Source: Candidatus Helarchaeota archaeon (lineage in GTDB: Archaea > Asgardarchaeota > Lokiarchaeia > Helarchaeales > HEL-GB-A). From it: a stretch of DNA of 21,660 nucleotides. The notes beneath the pieces were generated by a model. That model made no database searches. It was not told the origin of the DNA and saw only the letters and a list, made by a program, of their open reading frames with translations. A program made the translations under genes and the position numbers. The DNA is taken from NCBI GenBank assembly GCA_013375405.1, contig JABXJU010000061.1, positions 1-21,660 of the forward strand, read 5' to 3'. Shown here piece after piece: positions 1-8,195 of the stretch; within the stretch, counting starts at the first letter, position 1, and each line of letters opens with the position of its first letter.

Positions 1-3000
1 TTGCCTTCAAATGCGGATAGGTTCTGACCATCTACTAATCCAGTGTGTAGTAAAATATCATCATATGCATTATTACTCAAATTTGCTGCATAAATGCCCC
101 TTACTAGGGAGTCCGTGGTAAAATTACGTATATGAGTCCCTTGGGTTCCATCAAGAATTACACAGTAATCAGTATCTGTGCTATAGAGGAGCTCTTGATT
201 TGCATTTCCCAAAAAATTACCAATTATAAGATGAGTTGGACGTTCTTCAGTTATGTAATCCCAAAGGATGGTTCCATTCGTTCCATTGAGAACATAAATT
301 CTGAATTTAGAAGTAGCTACGCCGATTTCTTCCACTCCATCCCCATCAAGATCATCGGCGACGATGGCTCGGATTGTACCTTTCAAGGTCTGATTCCAGA
401 ATAAATTTCCAGTATGATTAACTACAATGATATTGTTATCAGTTCCAATGATAAGTTTGCTATTCCCAATTCCTGTAAGATTTCCAGTAATGAGATAATC
501 CACATTCGTTCCGATCGAGAAGTTCCAGAGAACGCCCTTGGTTTTATTGATTACATAGAAATTCCCATCTACGGTCCCGATAATAATTTCAGGTGTTGAA
601 TCGCCACTTAGATCCTCTAGAAAGAGATTGTTAATACTAGCCTCAGCTGAAAAATTCCACAGTTGAATTCCATTTGTTCCATTGAGGAGATAAACATTGC
701 CATCATTTGAACCAGCTATTATATCGTTAATACCATCATCATTCATATCATCCGTTTGTACCGCAGTCATCATTAATCCAGTTGTCCATTTATCCCAAGT
801 GGTGATATTAGGAAAGATTTCAATCCCATCACCAATTAAATAACCATCTAGAATGGTTATATCGTAGGGATATGGAATTATTTCGCGAGAAAAATTGATA
901 TAATCGATGTCGATATTCACGGTTGAATCCGTATGGGGAGTGATCCATAATTCAACACCTTTAATATGTTCCAAATCAAAGGTGCTATCATAGTACTCCC
1001 AGTACTGTGTAGATCTTAGATCGTAGGTCATTGAATGCCAACTATCCGCGGATAAATCGGTGAGGTTATGTATTTGAACTGCATAGACGTCGTGTCCAGT
1101 TGCATTCTGACTTACTATGACTACAGAAAGAACTGGGCTTGTATCGCTTGTTCTTAGACGATACGTCACCTGATTCGCAGGAATAGTGTAATTGAAACGT
1201 TGTATCAGTGTAATATTCCCAGTATCAACATTTCCTGTTGCATGAATTTGAAACCGCTTGAAGTTAAGCGAGTCCTCCGCTTGATTCACCTGAGTCAAAT
1301 CAACAGTTGTTAAACCTGCATAAGACCAATTCCAATCACCCATGTTCCCATTCTCTGCAGACTTAATAAATCCAATGTCACCCATCATACCACCCAATCC
1401 ACCCATTATGCCACCCATATCACCCATATCCATGCCTCCGGTCATATTTCCAAAATCTAAAGGAAGAGTGATATTAAGGAATTGTCGAATACGGGGTACA
1501 GGTTCCATATAAATTTTTAAAGCAGTCCAGAATTCAAAATTCTCGAGCAGCGACATGTCTGCACCGTCAACTGGAATACCAAGTGATCCCGTATCTGGCA
1601 TCAAATCCCCAAAAGAACTTCCGAATGGAGATTTGAATTGTTCTTCCATCCCAGAAAATAGTCCCATCAAGTCGGATATCCCCGTAAATCCAGTTTCCAG
1701 AGTGATAGGAGTAGCAAGGTCAATGGCGCTTGAACCAGAAAGGGTTTGATTGATCAGATTTAGAGTTTCTTGTGAGAATGACGAATCTAGAAGAAGCATT
1801 AGTGTAGATATAGACCGGGTTAAATTTCCTATAGTTGTCCAAAGAGCAGATTTTCCAATACGTAGCATATCTAGTATCCATGTATAAAATCCAGGTACAT
1901 TTGATCCTGGAGATCCTGAAATGGTCGGAAATAGTTCAAATGGAATGGCAGGCGGTCCAAATAAGAGATCAATTAAATTAAATAATGTTCTGTTTCCCGG
2001 GACATCATATAATTCAAATTCATATCGTTGCGTTAAATTGAGAGAAATAGGACCAAAAAGTGGGATTTCAGCAAGGGGAATGGTGAGGTTTGCAATATCA
2101 ATAAGAGTATAAAAATCGGTAGTATTATCGGGCATTCTAGTAGCTGTTGCATTAACAATGAATGAAAAATCATCAACTGTTGATGTAAAATTAATGATGG
2201 CGGGACTCCCCAGGATTTCAATTAGTTGGGCCCCAAATGAAGCGATAATTCGTCTTTCGATGTCACTATAGTAATCAAGGATTAATGGAATGCTCATATA
2301 TGGTGTTCCGATACCATAAAATGCGTTCGATCCATATAAAAGTATGGGATCATAACCTTCCAACCCCATTCCAAGGATCCGTCGAATTTCTTGTGATATA
2401 TTGCCATCCTGCCCGTAATCAACCAATATATTAGACTCATAAATGTCGTTTAATTGCGTATAGATGGTATTAAGGGAAGTTTTCGTGAAATCGATTTCAA
2501 CAAGGGTAAGTAGTAAGCAATTGATAAGTGAATAGCTTGACATAGTAAGCATTCCTAATTGAGTTTGAATATCATTAAGTAAAATCTGAATTAAGCCGAT
2601 CATGCCCATCAATTCTTCGATCATAGCCATTAATGTAAGGGCCGCCCAATATGCCTGTTGCGCTGCTACAATACCCAGTAAGGCAGAGATACCATCAAAT
2701 AAAACACCTGTTATTTCAGAAATTTGTATAAGATTGAACATGATGGGTTGTAACTCAATAATTCCCCAACCGCCTCCTTTTAAGACTGTGGTTGACCAAT
2801 TAATCTCATAATTATCTCCTAAAGCAATAAACGTAACTTGTTGAATGGGTCCAAGTTCAGTGGTCATGATGGGAGCGGTACTATAAATTACTTCATCCAA
2901 ATCACGGTCCTCCTCATCTTCTTCATAAGGTAAGATGAGTGTAATTAAGCAGATAGTAGTCGGTTTCACCGTGCTAGAAGTGGAAAAGAGACCTTGTTGG

Positions 3001-3626
3001 ATATTACGCACACGAATAATATTCGACACAAATGAGCCTATACTCGCATTAATCTCGTTTTTTAGGGGATCAATATCAATTAGACTTCCATTTACCCAGT
3101 ACTCAGTTTCAATCTGGAGAGGTATGGGGTTATAATTATCCATGATATAGCCATACTCTGCTCGTGAATTCGCATGAATTGTGATATTAGACCATTTCAG
3201 AACAGCGACTCCAAAATCCTCGTCTGATTTTATTACTTCGAATGGCAAAAGGGATGGAAACGTTCCCTTCTGAAACTTTATTGTGTCTAGATCGCAGCCT
3301 TCAGCCCTATCGATCAGATTAAAACTGCAATTCTCATCCGCCTCATTTTCGAAGATGAAATTGACAGTTACTCGTTGGGTTTTCACCGATCCGTTCGGAT
3401 AGATATCGATTGAGACGGTTTCCGTCTTCTCGACAGTTAATTCGGTGGGATTTCCGTAAATCACAGTGTATTGTGTTTCAGTAGTACCAAAGGTAGGATA
3501 TTGTCCATTCGAACCTGAATTCGATCCAATATACATAAACTGGAGTTGCATAAAACCATTAATGAACAAAAGCGATAATACCATTGCAAGTAATCCGATT
3601 GAAAATAATTTAGTTCTTTTTTTCAT
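1..3626 (-). CDS. Large secreted protein with FG-GAP/VCBS-like propeller repeats (3' end outside window)
   Basis: An open frame of 1208 codons with no stop starts at ATG 3626 and runs off the left edge. A GGTGA ribosome binding site lies just upstream, and the gene begins 16 bases after the ATPase stop, as last gene of the operon. Residues 1-29 form a basic start plus hydrophobic stretch (signal peptide or anchor). A beta-rich part follows to about residue 280, then a hydrophobic, helix-rich part (about 285-390), a Gly/Met-rich stretch (about 728-750) and a probable jelly-roll-like region (about 770-915). From about 945 onward at least six FG-GAP-like repeats appear, with calcium-loop variants such as DMNDDG and DLDGDG followed by blade motifs such as VYLLNGTNG. 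Asn-X-Ser/Thr sequons are abundant, which suggests N-glycosylation outside the cell. The fold names are inferred from pattern; the middle of the protein is unrecognised. Function is unknown; adhesion or substrate capture for the ABC transporter is possible. Confidence 0.85.
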   Translation of the reverse strand, partial: MKKRTKLFSIGLLAMVLSLLFINGFMQLQFMYIGSNSGSNGQYPTFGTTETQYTVIYGNPTELTVEKTETVSIDIYPNGSVKTQRVTVNFIFENEADENCSFNLIDRAEGCDLDTIKFQKGTFPSLLPFEVIKSDEDFGVAVLKWSNITIHANSRAEYGYIMDNYNPIPLQIETEYWVNGSLIDIDPLKNEINASIGSFVSNIIRVRNIQQGLFSTSSTVKPTTICLITLILPYEEDEEDRDLDEVIYSTAPIMTTELGPIQQVTFIALGDNYEINWSTTVLKGGGWGIIELQPIMFNLIQISEITGVLFDGISALLGIVAAQQAYWAALTLMAMIEELMGMIGLIQILLNDIQTQLGMLTMSSYSLINCLLLTLVEIDFTKTSLNTIYTQLNDIYESNILVDYGQDGNISQEIRRILGMGLEGYDPILLYGSNAFYGIGTPYMSIPLILDYYSDIERRIIASFGAQLIEILGSPAIINFTSTVDDFSFIVNATATRMPDNTTDFYTLIDIANLTIPLAEIPLFGPISLNLTQRYEFELYDVPGNRTLFNLIDLLFGPPAIPFELFPTISGSPGSNVPGFYTWILDMLRIGKSALWTTIGNLTRSISTLMLLLDSSFSQETLNLINQTLSGSSAIDLATPITLETGFTGISDLMGLFSGMEEQFKSPFGSSFGDLMPDTGSLGIPVDGADMSLLENFEFWTALKIYMEPVPRIRQFLNITLPLDFGNMTGGMDMGDMGGIMGGLGGMMGDIGFIKSAENGNMGDWNWSYAGLTTVDLTQVNQAEDSLNFKRFQIHATGNVDTGNITLIQRFNYTIPANQVTYRLRTSDTSPVLSVVIVSQNATGHDVYAVQIHNLTDLSADSWHSMTYDLRSTQYWEYYDSTFDLEHIKGVELWITPHTDSTVNIDIDYINFSREIIPYPYDITILDGYLIGDGIEIFPNITTWDKWTTGLMMTAVQTDDMNDDGINDIIAGSNDGNVYLLNGTNGIQLWNFSAEASINNLFLEDLSGDSTPEIIIGTVDGNFYVINKTKGVLWNFSIGTNVDYLITGNLTGIGNSKLIIGTDNNIIVVNHTGNLFWNQTLKGTIRAIVADDLDGDGVEEIGVATSKFRIYVLNGTNGTILWDYITEERPTHLIIGNFLGNANQELLYSTDTDYCVILDGTQGTHIRNFTTDSLVRGIYAANLSNNAYDDILLHTGLVDGQNLSAFEG

Positions 3627-3642
3627 AGTTCTTCACCCTTTT

Positions 3643-4563
3643 TTATTTCACCAACCATCTGGTTTTTTTTCTTAAGTCTTCAACCATTTCTGCATATTGC
3701 TCTTTTATCTTACGAAAGAGCACTGGATCGATCTCATTCCTTCTTTGATTGAAAATTAAGAGATCACGTTTTAAAATTTCAATCTGTTTTTTGAGAAATC
3801 GTAAATGAGCTAATTCTTTTTCCTGATTGATTTTCATCTCGGATACGAGTACATCATCAGGAGGAGCAACCCCACGTGGGCGCTCCTTTACAATTCTTCC
3901 GTCTATTACATATATGATTCGCTCAGCCACTCCTGCAACAGCAGGGTCGTGTGAAACAATTATAAATGTCTGCCCCTCTTCTCTATTCAGCTGTTTCATC
4001 AATTGGAGAATTTCTATGCCTGTGATCCTATCCAAATTGCCTGAGGGCTCATCCGCTAAGACAATAGCAGGGCGATTCGCAAACGCTCGAGCAATCGCTA
4101 CGCGCTGTTGTTCCCCACCTGAGAGTTCTGCTGGGCGATGATAAAGGCGATCAGCTAGCCCCACTAAAGTTAATAGCTCTTTAGCACGTATACGAGCTTC
4201 CCGAGCAGTTAATTCACCCGAAAAAAGTATAGGTAATTCGATGTTTTCAATTGCAGTGAGAAGTGGCACTAAATTGAAGAATTGAAAAATAAAACCAATT
4301 TTTTTGCACCGTGTATCAGAAATTTCTCCTTCTGAAAAATCAGTAATATCGATTCCATCTACAATGACACGTCCCGAGGAAGGGAGATCTAAGGCACCAA
4401 TCATGTTAAGCAAGGTGGTCTTTCCAGAGCCAGAAGGGCCCACAATACAGGAAAATTCTTGTTCTTCTATTGTCAAATTAACATTTCGCAGTGCGTGAAC
4501 TTTAACTTCTCCTAAGTCATAAATTTTAGTGAGATTCTTGAGTTTAACTATTGTTTTTACCAT
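3643..4563 (-). CDS. ABC transporter ATP-binding protein, LolD/MacB type, with coiled-coil tail
   Basis: This 306-residue cytoplasmic ATPase should pair with the permease encoded two genes upstream. All the ABC motifs are intact: Walker A GPSGSGKT at 42-49, Q-loop Gln94, signature LSGGEQQ at 147-153, Walker B IVLADE at 167-172 and switch His205. The sequence around them (DEPSGNLD, FQFFNLVP) is typical of the LolD/MacB/FtsE branch, which drives mechanotransmission or release of envelope substrates rather than ordinary uptake. The domain normally ends near residue 225. Here about 75 further residues are charged and helical, probably a coiled coil, and I know of no standard function for them. 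The AGGTGA ribosome binding site overlaps the stop of the upstream regulator gene, which implies translational coupling. ATPase identity is secure; the transported substrate is unknown. Confidence 0.95.
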   Translation of the reverse strand: MVKTIVKLKNLTKIYDLGEVKVHALRNVNLTIEEQEFSCIVGPSGSGKTTLLNMIGALDLPSSGRVIVDGIDITDFSEGEISDTRCKKIGFIFQFFNLVPLLTAIENIELPILFSGELTAREARIRAKELLTLVGLADRLYHRPAELSGGEQQRVAIARAFANRPAIVLADEPSGNLDRITGIEILQLMKQLNREEGQTFIIVSHDPAVAGVAERIIYVIDGRIVKERPRGVAPPDDVLVSEMKINQEKELAHLRFLKKQIEILKRDLLIFNQRRNEIDPVLFRKIKEQYAEMVEDLRKKTRWLVK

Positions 4564-4570
4564 TTTTTAT

Positions 4571-5371
4571 TCACCTGCGCCCCTCTGTCATTGTTATGAT
4601 TTCATTTTTCGATTCTAAGGAATTAGGTTTTTCTGATTTCATTTGAACTTGATTTAAGGCTTTATTTAATAAGTTAGCCCATTCAGAATTATTTGTACTT
4701 CCCCTCACTACATGATAATTTATAAAAAAATAAACGGTTTGGAGACCTTCTTCCATTGGAGTCCTAAATTCAATAATTAATGGCGTTGGGCGGAGTCGTT
4801 TCCTCCGATTATAATAATGATTAAAGGATTCATTAAGCGATTCGATATCATTTAAAGGTATTTTTAGAATTAAGAGTTTATTTTTTAGATCTTTCCCAAT
4901 GAATAAAAGATATTTTCCTACTTCATTATAGAGTATAGCGCCTTTATGAGTATGAATAGGATATATGATTTTCTTAATTTCATCCTTTTTTTCATAATCT
5001 GGGTTTCTATATAGAAGAAAAGTGTTATCACCTGAATGATGGGGAATTTTTTCCGCTTTTATTAAACTATGAATTAAGTTAAAGGCGTGATCTGCTACCT
5101 TTTCTCCTTTTTCGGTTAAGCTGTAATAAACTTCTCGCCCATTTTTTACAGAAGAAGCGAGCCCGGCAATCGCCAATCGCGAACACAAATTGCTTACCCA
5201 ACTTTTGTTTCCCTCTAAGACGGCGTGAATATCAGAAACGCGTAAGCCGGACTCCTTAATTAAGGAACTCAAGACAAATAGTTCCTTGGAAATAAGATTA
5301 TCACATAATCTGGATGCCATTGCTAATCTCAATATACATTTTTCAAGTGTCATCTCATCTGCCTCATTCAT
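4571..5371 (-). CDS. Winged-helix protein with C-terminal PH-like domain (putative)
   Basis: The chosen ATG at 5371 gives 266 residues and overlaps the permease stop by 8 bases (ATGAATGA). A second ATG at 5353, preceded by GAGG, is an equal alternative. The longer frame from a GTG at 5428 would lie inside the permease gene and is less likely. Residues about 28-100 look like a winged helix: a helix-turn-helix stretch around SDIHAVLEGNKSWVSNL, then a wing with GREVYYSLTEKG, as in MarR/PadR/ArsR-like regulators. Residues about 145-241 alternate strands (GKYLLFIGK, LLILKIPLNDIESL, PLIIEFRTP, TVYFFINY) and end in an amphipathic helix with a Trp. That order resembles a PH/GRAM-like fold, but this is inference from pattern only. 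Its place between permease and ATPase suggests it regulates, or senses for, this transporter. The winged helix is fairly sure; DNA target and ligand are unknown. Confidence 0.8.
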   Translation of the reverse strand: MNEADEMTLEKCILRLAMASRLCDNLISKELFVLSSLIKESGLRVSDIHAVLEGNKSWVSNLCSRLAIAGLASSVKNGREVYYSLTEKGEKVADHAFNLIHSLIKAEKIPHHSGDNTFLLYRNPDYEKKDEIKKIIYPIHTHKGAILYNEVGKYLLFIGKDLKNKLLILKIPLNDIESLNESFNHYYNRRKRLRPTPLIIEFRTPMEEGLQTVYFFINYHVVRGSTNNSEWANLLNKALNQVQMKSEKPNSLESKNEIITMTEGRR

Positions 5372-6569
5372 ATCGTAATGCTTCAACAGGTTTAACATTT
5401 GCAGCTTGGAAAGAAGGATACGCTCCACTTATTAATCCGATCCCAACTGCAAGCATCATACCTGTAATGAAAATCCAAGGTTCGAACGAATAGGGCATCG
5501 CAAACCCATAAGATGACTCCATAAAACTTGACAGGAAGAGGATTGCTCCAATGGCAGCCAGAGATCCTAGAGCACCTCCAATCAGGGAGATCAGAAAAGA
5601 TTCGGTGAGAAATATGGTTAGAACATGGGATCTCTTGGCCCCAATGGATTTCATGATTCCGATTTCACGAGTTCGCTCCAGCACCGACATCGTCATAGTT
5701 GACATAATCATGAGACCTCCGACCACTAGAGAAATAGCTGAGAGCGCTAAAAGTACTCCATTAATGATACCTATGATTTGATCCATCATTGCCAGAATTT
5801 CTTCTTCCGTTATTACTTGCGCCTCTGGATAAACCGCAATTATCGCGTCAGCTACTGCATCCGTATCCGCATCCTCATCAAGCCCTATTAATATAACTTG
5901 TACATTTGTCGTCACCAACATCTCTTGCAGAGTCGTTAACTCAGTAAAACACATGCCTCCCATCCCGCCCCCCATCATTCCCATGTCCGAGAATCCTAAT
6001 GATTCTACGATCCCGACGATTTCCAACTCAATGAAGGTGCCTGAGATACCAGAAGATGCGATGATAGTATCATTTACATGGAGTCCCAAGTTCTCTTGGA
6101 GATCTACATCGATGACACATGCGCGGTCTCTATCTTTCGCCTGACTCAATCTATCACCGCTGACCGTCTTGAGCCCCATAAGGAACTCCATTTCTTCAGA
6201 GTCAATTCCAGTGAGCATCACCATTTGTCCATTCACATCAGCGAAGTCTTCGATAACTCCGACGGTATTATTAATGCCCTCGATTTGTTCAAGGTAATCT
6301 ACAACGGCATTAGGAATACTAGGACGAGTGGATGAGATTTTGCTCATGACAATCATGCTTGCTCCCGCAAATTGACTCAAAATCTGATACATTTGAGTAC
6401 GCAGCCCAACCCCGACGGACATCAATGCTGTAAACGTTGTAATTCCGATAAGAATTCCTAAAACGGTTAAAAAAGTCCGGAATTGGCGGTGCCGCATGCT
6501 TCTGATAGCCATCAGTAATGAATACTTAAAGATACGCATCTGATGACGAAGTGAGGCCTTCAAACCCAT
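5364..6569 (-). CDS. MacB/FtsX-type ABC transporter permease
   Basis: This 401-residue membrane protein has the classic MacB/FtsX layout. One membrane helix (about 33-55) is followed by a large extracytoplasmic domain (about 56-262) and three further helices (about 264-292, 323-348 and 365-384). The FtsX-family signature ERTREIGIMKSIGA at 298-311 is clear, and the tail ends with the usual N-V-K-P-V-E-A-L-R pattern. Such permeases move lipoproteins, peptides or lipids, or transmit force to external enzymes, powered by a LolD-like ATPase, which lies two genes downstream. The outer domain carries an odd Gly/Met stretch at 196-206. It is the first gene of the four-gene operon. The start at 6569 is preceded by a weak binding site; an ATG at 6539 is an alternative. 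Substrate unknown. Confidence 0.93.
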   Translation of the reverse strand: MGLKASLRHQMRIFKYSLLMAIRSMRHRQFRTFLTVLGILIGITTFTALMSVGVGLRTQMYQILSQFAGASMIVMSKISSTRPSIPNAVVDYLEQIEGINNTVGVIEDFADVNGQMVMLTGIDSEEMEFLMGLKTVSGDRLSQAKDRDRACVIDVDLQENLGLHVNDTIIASSGISGTFIELEIVGIVESLGFSDMGMMGGGMGGMCFTELTTLQEMLVTTNVQVILIGLDEDADTDAVADAIIAVYPEAQVITEEEILAMMDQIIGIINGVLLALSAISLVVGGLMIMSTMTMSVLERTREIGIMKSIGAKRSHVLTIFLTESFLISLIGGALGSLAAIGAILFLSSFMESSYGFAMPYSFEPWIFITGMMLAVGIGLISGAYPSFQAANVKPVEALRYE

Positions 6570-6579
6570 TTAAAACCAG

Positions 6580-6592
6580 CTCTCGGGGAGAG
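6580..6592. promoter_or_regulatory. Short inverted repeat before the ABC operon
   Basis: The sequence CTCTC-GGG-GAGAG is a perfect 5-base inverted repeat. It lies 11 bases upstream of the permease start, inside the probable 5' leader. It could be a small operator or leader hairpin. Arms this short can occur by chance. Confidence 0.25.
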
Positions 6593-6671
6593 ATTTTCCA
6601 GTAGATTGAACCAAGTACTTCAAATTACAAAAAGATTTTTCTTTTTTCGATATTATACCTCAGTAATGGTA

Positions 6672-6690
6672 CAATATATATTTTTTTTAA
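6672..6690 (-). promoter_or_regulatory. Candidate TATA region for the ABC operon
   Basis: On the minus strand an A-rich stretch followed by ATATATATTG resembles an archaeal BRE/TATA element, about 100 bases upstream of the permease start. It is the best match in the upstream region, but it would imply a leader of about 75 bases. The region is AT-rich, so confidence is low. Confidence 0.3.
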
Positions 6691-6702
6691 GAAATCAATC
6701 CT

Positions 6703-6801
6703 CTAAACTTCGAGTTTTTTCCGATAAAAGATAATAATTGTTAAAAGGATAATGATGCAGCTCATCCCGAGCAAAGTGACGCTATAAAGGAAATTCGATC
6801 C
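6703..6801 (-). pseudogene. Relic of a membrane-anchor C-terminus
   Basis: On the minus strand a 32-codon open stretch ends in a TAG stop at 6703-6705 and is closed directly upstream by an in-frame TAA. It encodes one strongly hydrophobic segment (SCIIILLTIIIFY) followed by a basic RKK tail. That is what the membrane anchor at the end of a surface protein looks like. It has only an internal ATG or TTG start and no clear ribosome binding site. It may be the last remnant of a deleted surface-protein gene or a tiny membrane peptide. Chance coding cannot be excluded in this AT-rich DNA. Confidence 0.3.
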
Positions 6802-6961
6802 TTAGGTTAAACTGAAGCCTTTTTAGGAAATGTTGGGATAAGGTCATACCTTAGATTTTTCAGCAAATTGGATTAAATATTTATAATATCAGCAAGGTAC
6901 TTCCCAGTCTCATCGATTATGTTCCATATAAACGTATTCAGCATCAATAATAATAATTTAA

Positions 6962-7000
6962 AAAAGCCAAGTTTAGAGAGGCTGGTGATAAAAGGCTTTT
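6962..7000. other. Hairpin with terminal T-run in the 6570-7157 gap
   Basis: AAAAGCC (6962-6968) pairs with GGCTTTT (6994-7000), giving a 7-base stem with a 25-base loop, and T-rich sequence follows. It looks like a terminator of a plus-strand transcript, yet no plus-strand gene lies upstream. Apart from this, the relic at 6703-6801 and the two promoters, I see nothing recognisable in this gap of about 590 bases. Confidence 0.25.
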
Positions 7001-7106
7001 AGTTGTTCTTTAAACCTTAGAGTGAAACTGCCTCATAGAACAAAAGACTTGTTTTATAAAAATTCATCATAGAAATTTCCAAAAGGTTTTTATGGAAAAT
7101 TGATTG

Positions 7107-7114
7107 TTTATAAA
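7107..7114 (+). promoter_or_regulatory. TATA box of the aIF1A gene
   Basis: TTTATAAA lies 43 bases upstream of the chosen aIF1A start, which predicts transcription starting near 7135 and a short leader carrying the AAAGGAT ribosome binding site. A longer reading frame would start at a TTG at 7104-7106, right beside the box, so that longer start is unlikely. Confidence 0.6.
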
Positions 7115-7157
7115 GAAAAGATATTCGATAATATTAAATTTGAAAGGATATTCCCAT

Positions 7158-7511
7158 ATGCCAAGGGGTAAGAAGAAAAAGAAGAAGAAATATAAGGGTA
7201 AATCATCACGAAGCGGTCAACCAGTCATTCGTAGAATCCGTACGCCTATTGAAGGTGAGGTATTAGGTATTGCACTTCAAATGCTTGGTGGTTCGCGTGT
7301 ACGAGTCCAGTGTATGGATGGAAAGCTACGCTTGTGCCGTATCAGAGGAAAAATTGTAAAGCGACTTTGGGTTAGACAAGATGATATCGTTTTAGTATCA
7401 CCATGGCCCTTCCAAGATGAACGAGGCGATATTGTTCATCGATATACCCGCGCACAGGCCGCATGGCTTGATAAAAGTGGCTATCTTGATATGGTTGACG
7501 AAGAATTTTAA
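7158..7511 (+). CDS. eif1A: Translation initiation factor aIF1A
   Basis: This 117-residue protein is the archaeal homologue of eIF1A. It binds the A site of the small ribosomal subunit and helps scanning and start-codon selection. A very basic N-terminal tail (MPRGKKKKKKKYKGKSS) is followed by an OB-fold (S1-like) domain with typical family sequence: GEVLGIALQMLGGSRVRVQC, GKLRLCRIRGK, and VRQDDIVLVSPW. The tail ends acidic (DMVDEEF). The length matches archaeal family members. The ATG at 7158 is preferred because AAAGGAT lies about 10 bases before it and a TATA box lies at 7107. The gene seems to be transcribed alone and converges with the thioredoxin-like gene. Confidence 0.95.
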   Translation: MPRGKKKKKKKYKGKSSRSGQPVIRRIRTPIEGEVLGIALQMLGGSRVRVQCMDGKLRLCRIRGKIVKRLWVRQDDIVLVSPWPFQDERGDIVHRYTRAQAAWLDKSGYLDMVDEEF

Positions 7512-7597
7512 GCTAATTCTAATCTAATTATCATAATATTTGACTGATTTTAGTTCTCCGAGAAATAGTTCATCTAATTCTTGGGTGATTTTATGAG

Positions 7598-7978
7598 TTA
7601 AGTGTAAAAAGAGAGCTCAGTATCATCCTTTTTGGGGAGTTCGGAACGTTTTATATAATCATGGTTTTGTAATTTTGGCTTTGGGCGTTTATTGTCTTTT
7701 AGTAACCGTTTGATTTCATTTAGAAATAGGAGGGGATGCGGAACTCCGGCAAATTTCAATTTTCCATTCATGGCAATTGAGGGAACGCCTTTTAATTGAT
7801 AGTGTTTTGCCAGTTCACGTCCTATAGGGCTATTTATATCAATTTCTGCAATAATAACATGCTTTCCTAACTCTGAGTCAATTAATTCGAGTAGCATTTT
7901 ACGTACGGTGGGACAATAAGGACAATCCTTTGCTTGAAAGAATTCTATTTGAACCAAATTGTGCGATTTTCGCTCCAT
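7598..7978 (-). CDS. Thioredoxin/glutaredoxin-like protein with CPYC motif
   Basis: This 126-residue cytoplasmic protein has a thioredoxin fold with the redox motif CPYC at 19-22 and a family-typical cis-Pro after Val at 65-66 (GVPS). It resembles the small archaeal glutaredoxin/thioredoxin hybrids that reduce disulfides. The core ends near residue 95. About 30 extra residues, charged and ending in SFYT, have no assigned role. The ATG at 7978 is supported by an upstream GGAAG. It is transcribed away from elp3, so the two genes share the 323-base intergenic region with its repeats. The electron donor and targets cannot be told from sequence. The family assignment is firm; the exact subfamily is not. 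Confidence 0.88.
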   Translation of the reverse strand: MERKSHNLVQIEFFQAKDCPYCPTVRKMLLELIDSELGKHVIIAEIDINSPIGRELAKHYQLKGVPSIAMNGKLKFAGVPHPLLFLNEIKRLLKDNKRPKPKLQNHDYIKRSELPKKDDTELSFYT

Positions 7979-8195
7979 GTTCTTCCATCACAAGGTCTAA
8001 TTACTCTTTAAATCTGAGTTAAATCACTGTTTTAAGGAAAGAAAATATTGGATATAAAAAATTAGGTAAAAGTTGCATATTTTTTTAAAGAAAAATATAA
8101 GAAACCGAATTTTGGGGGAACTTTCTTAGTTTTCTTAATGAAATATTGAGTTATAGCTCCCAAAGCAACTACGAGTCGATGAATTTAGATTTTTA

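Noticed and set aside
132..3135. Several plus-strand open frames of 60-90 codons within the left 3.6 kb, and a minus-strand one at 2033-2221
   Set aside because: They overlap the continuous 1208-codon minus-strand frame in other frames, have no ribosome binding sites and no protein-like motifs.
5372..5428. GTG at 5428 as start of the winged-helix gene
   Set aside because: It would place 19 extra codons inside the permease gene; the ATG at 5371 overlaps the permease stop in the usual coupled manner, and a GAGG precedes the ATG at 5353.
4571..6569. Complete MacB-type tripartite drug efflux pump
   Set aside because: No membrane-fusion or outer-membrane partner is present, and an archaeal envelope would not need one; only the inner-membrane pair is supported.
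7104..7157. TTG start giving aIF1A 18 extra residues
   Set aside because: The TTG lies directly at the TATA box and upstream of the predicted transcription start; ATG 7158 has a ribosome binding site and gives the standard N-terminus.
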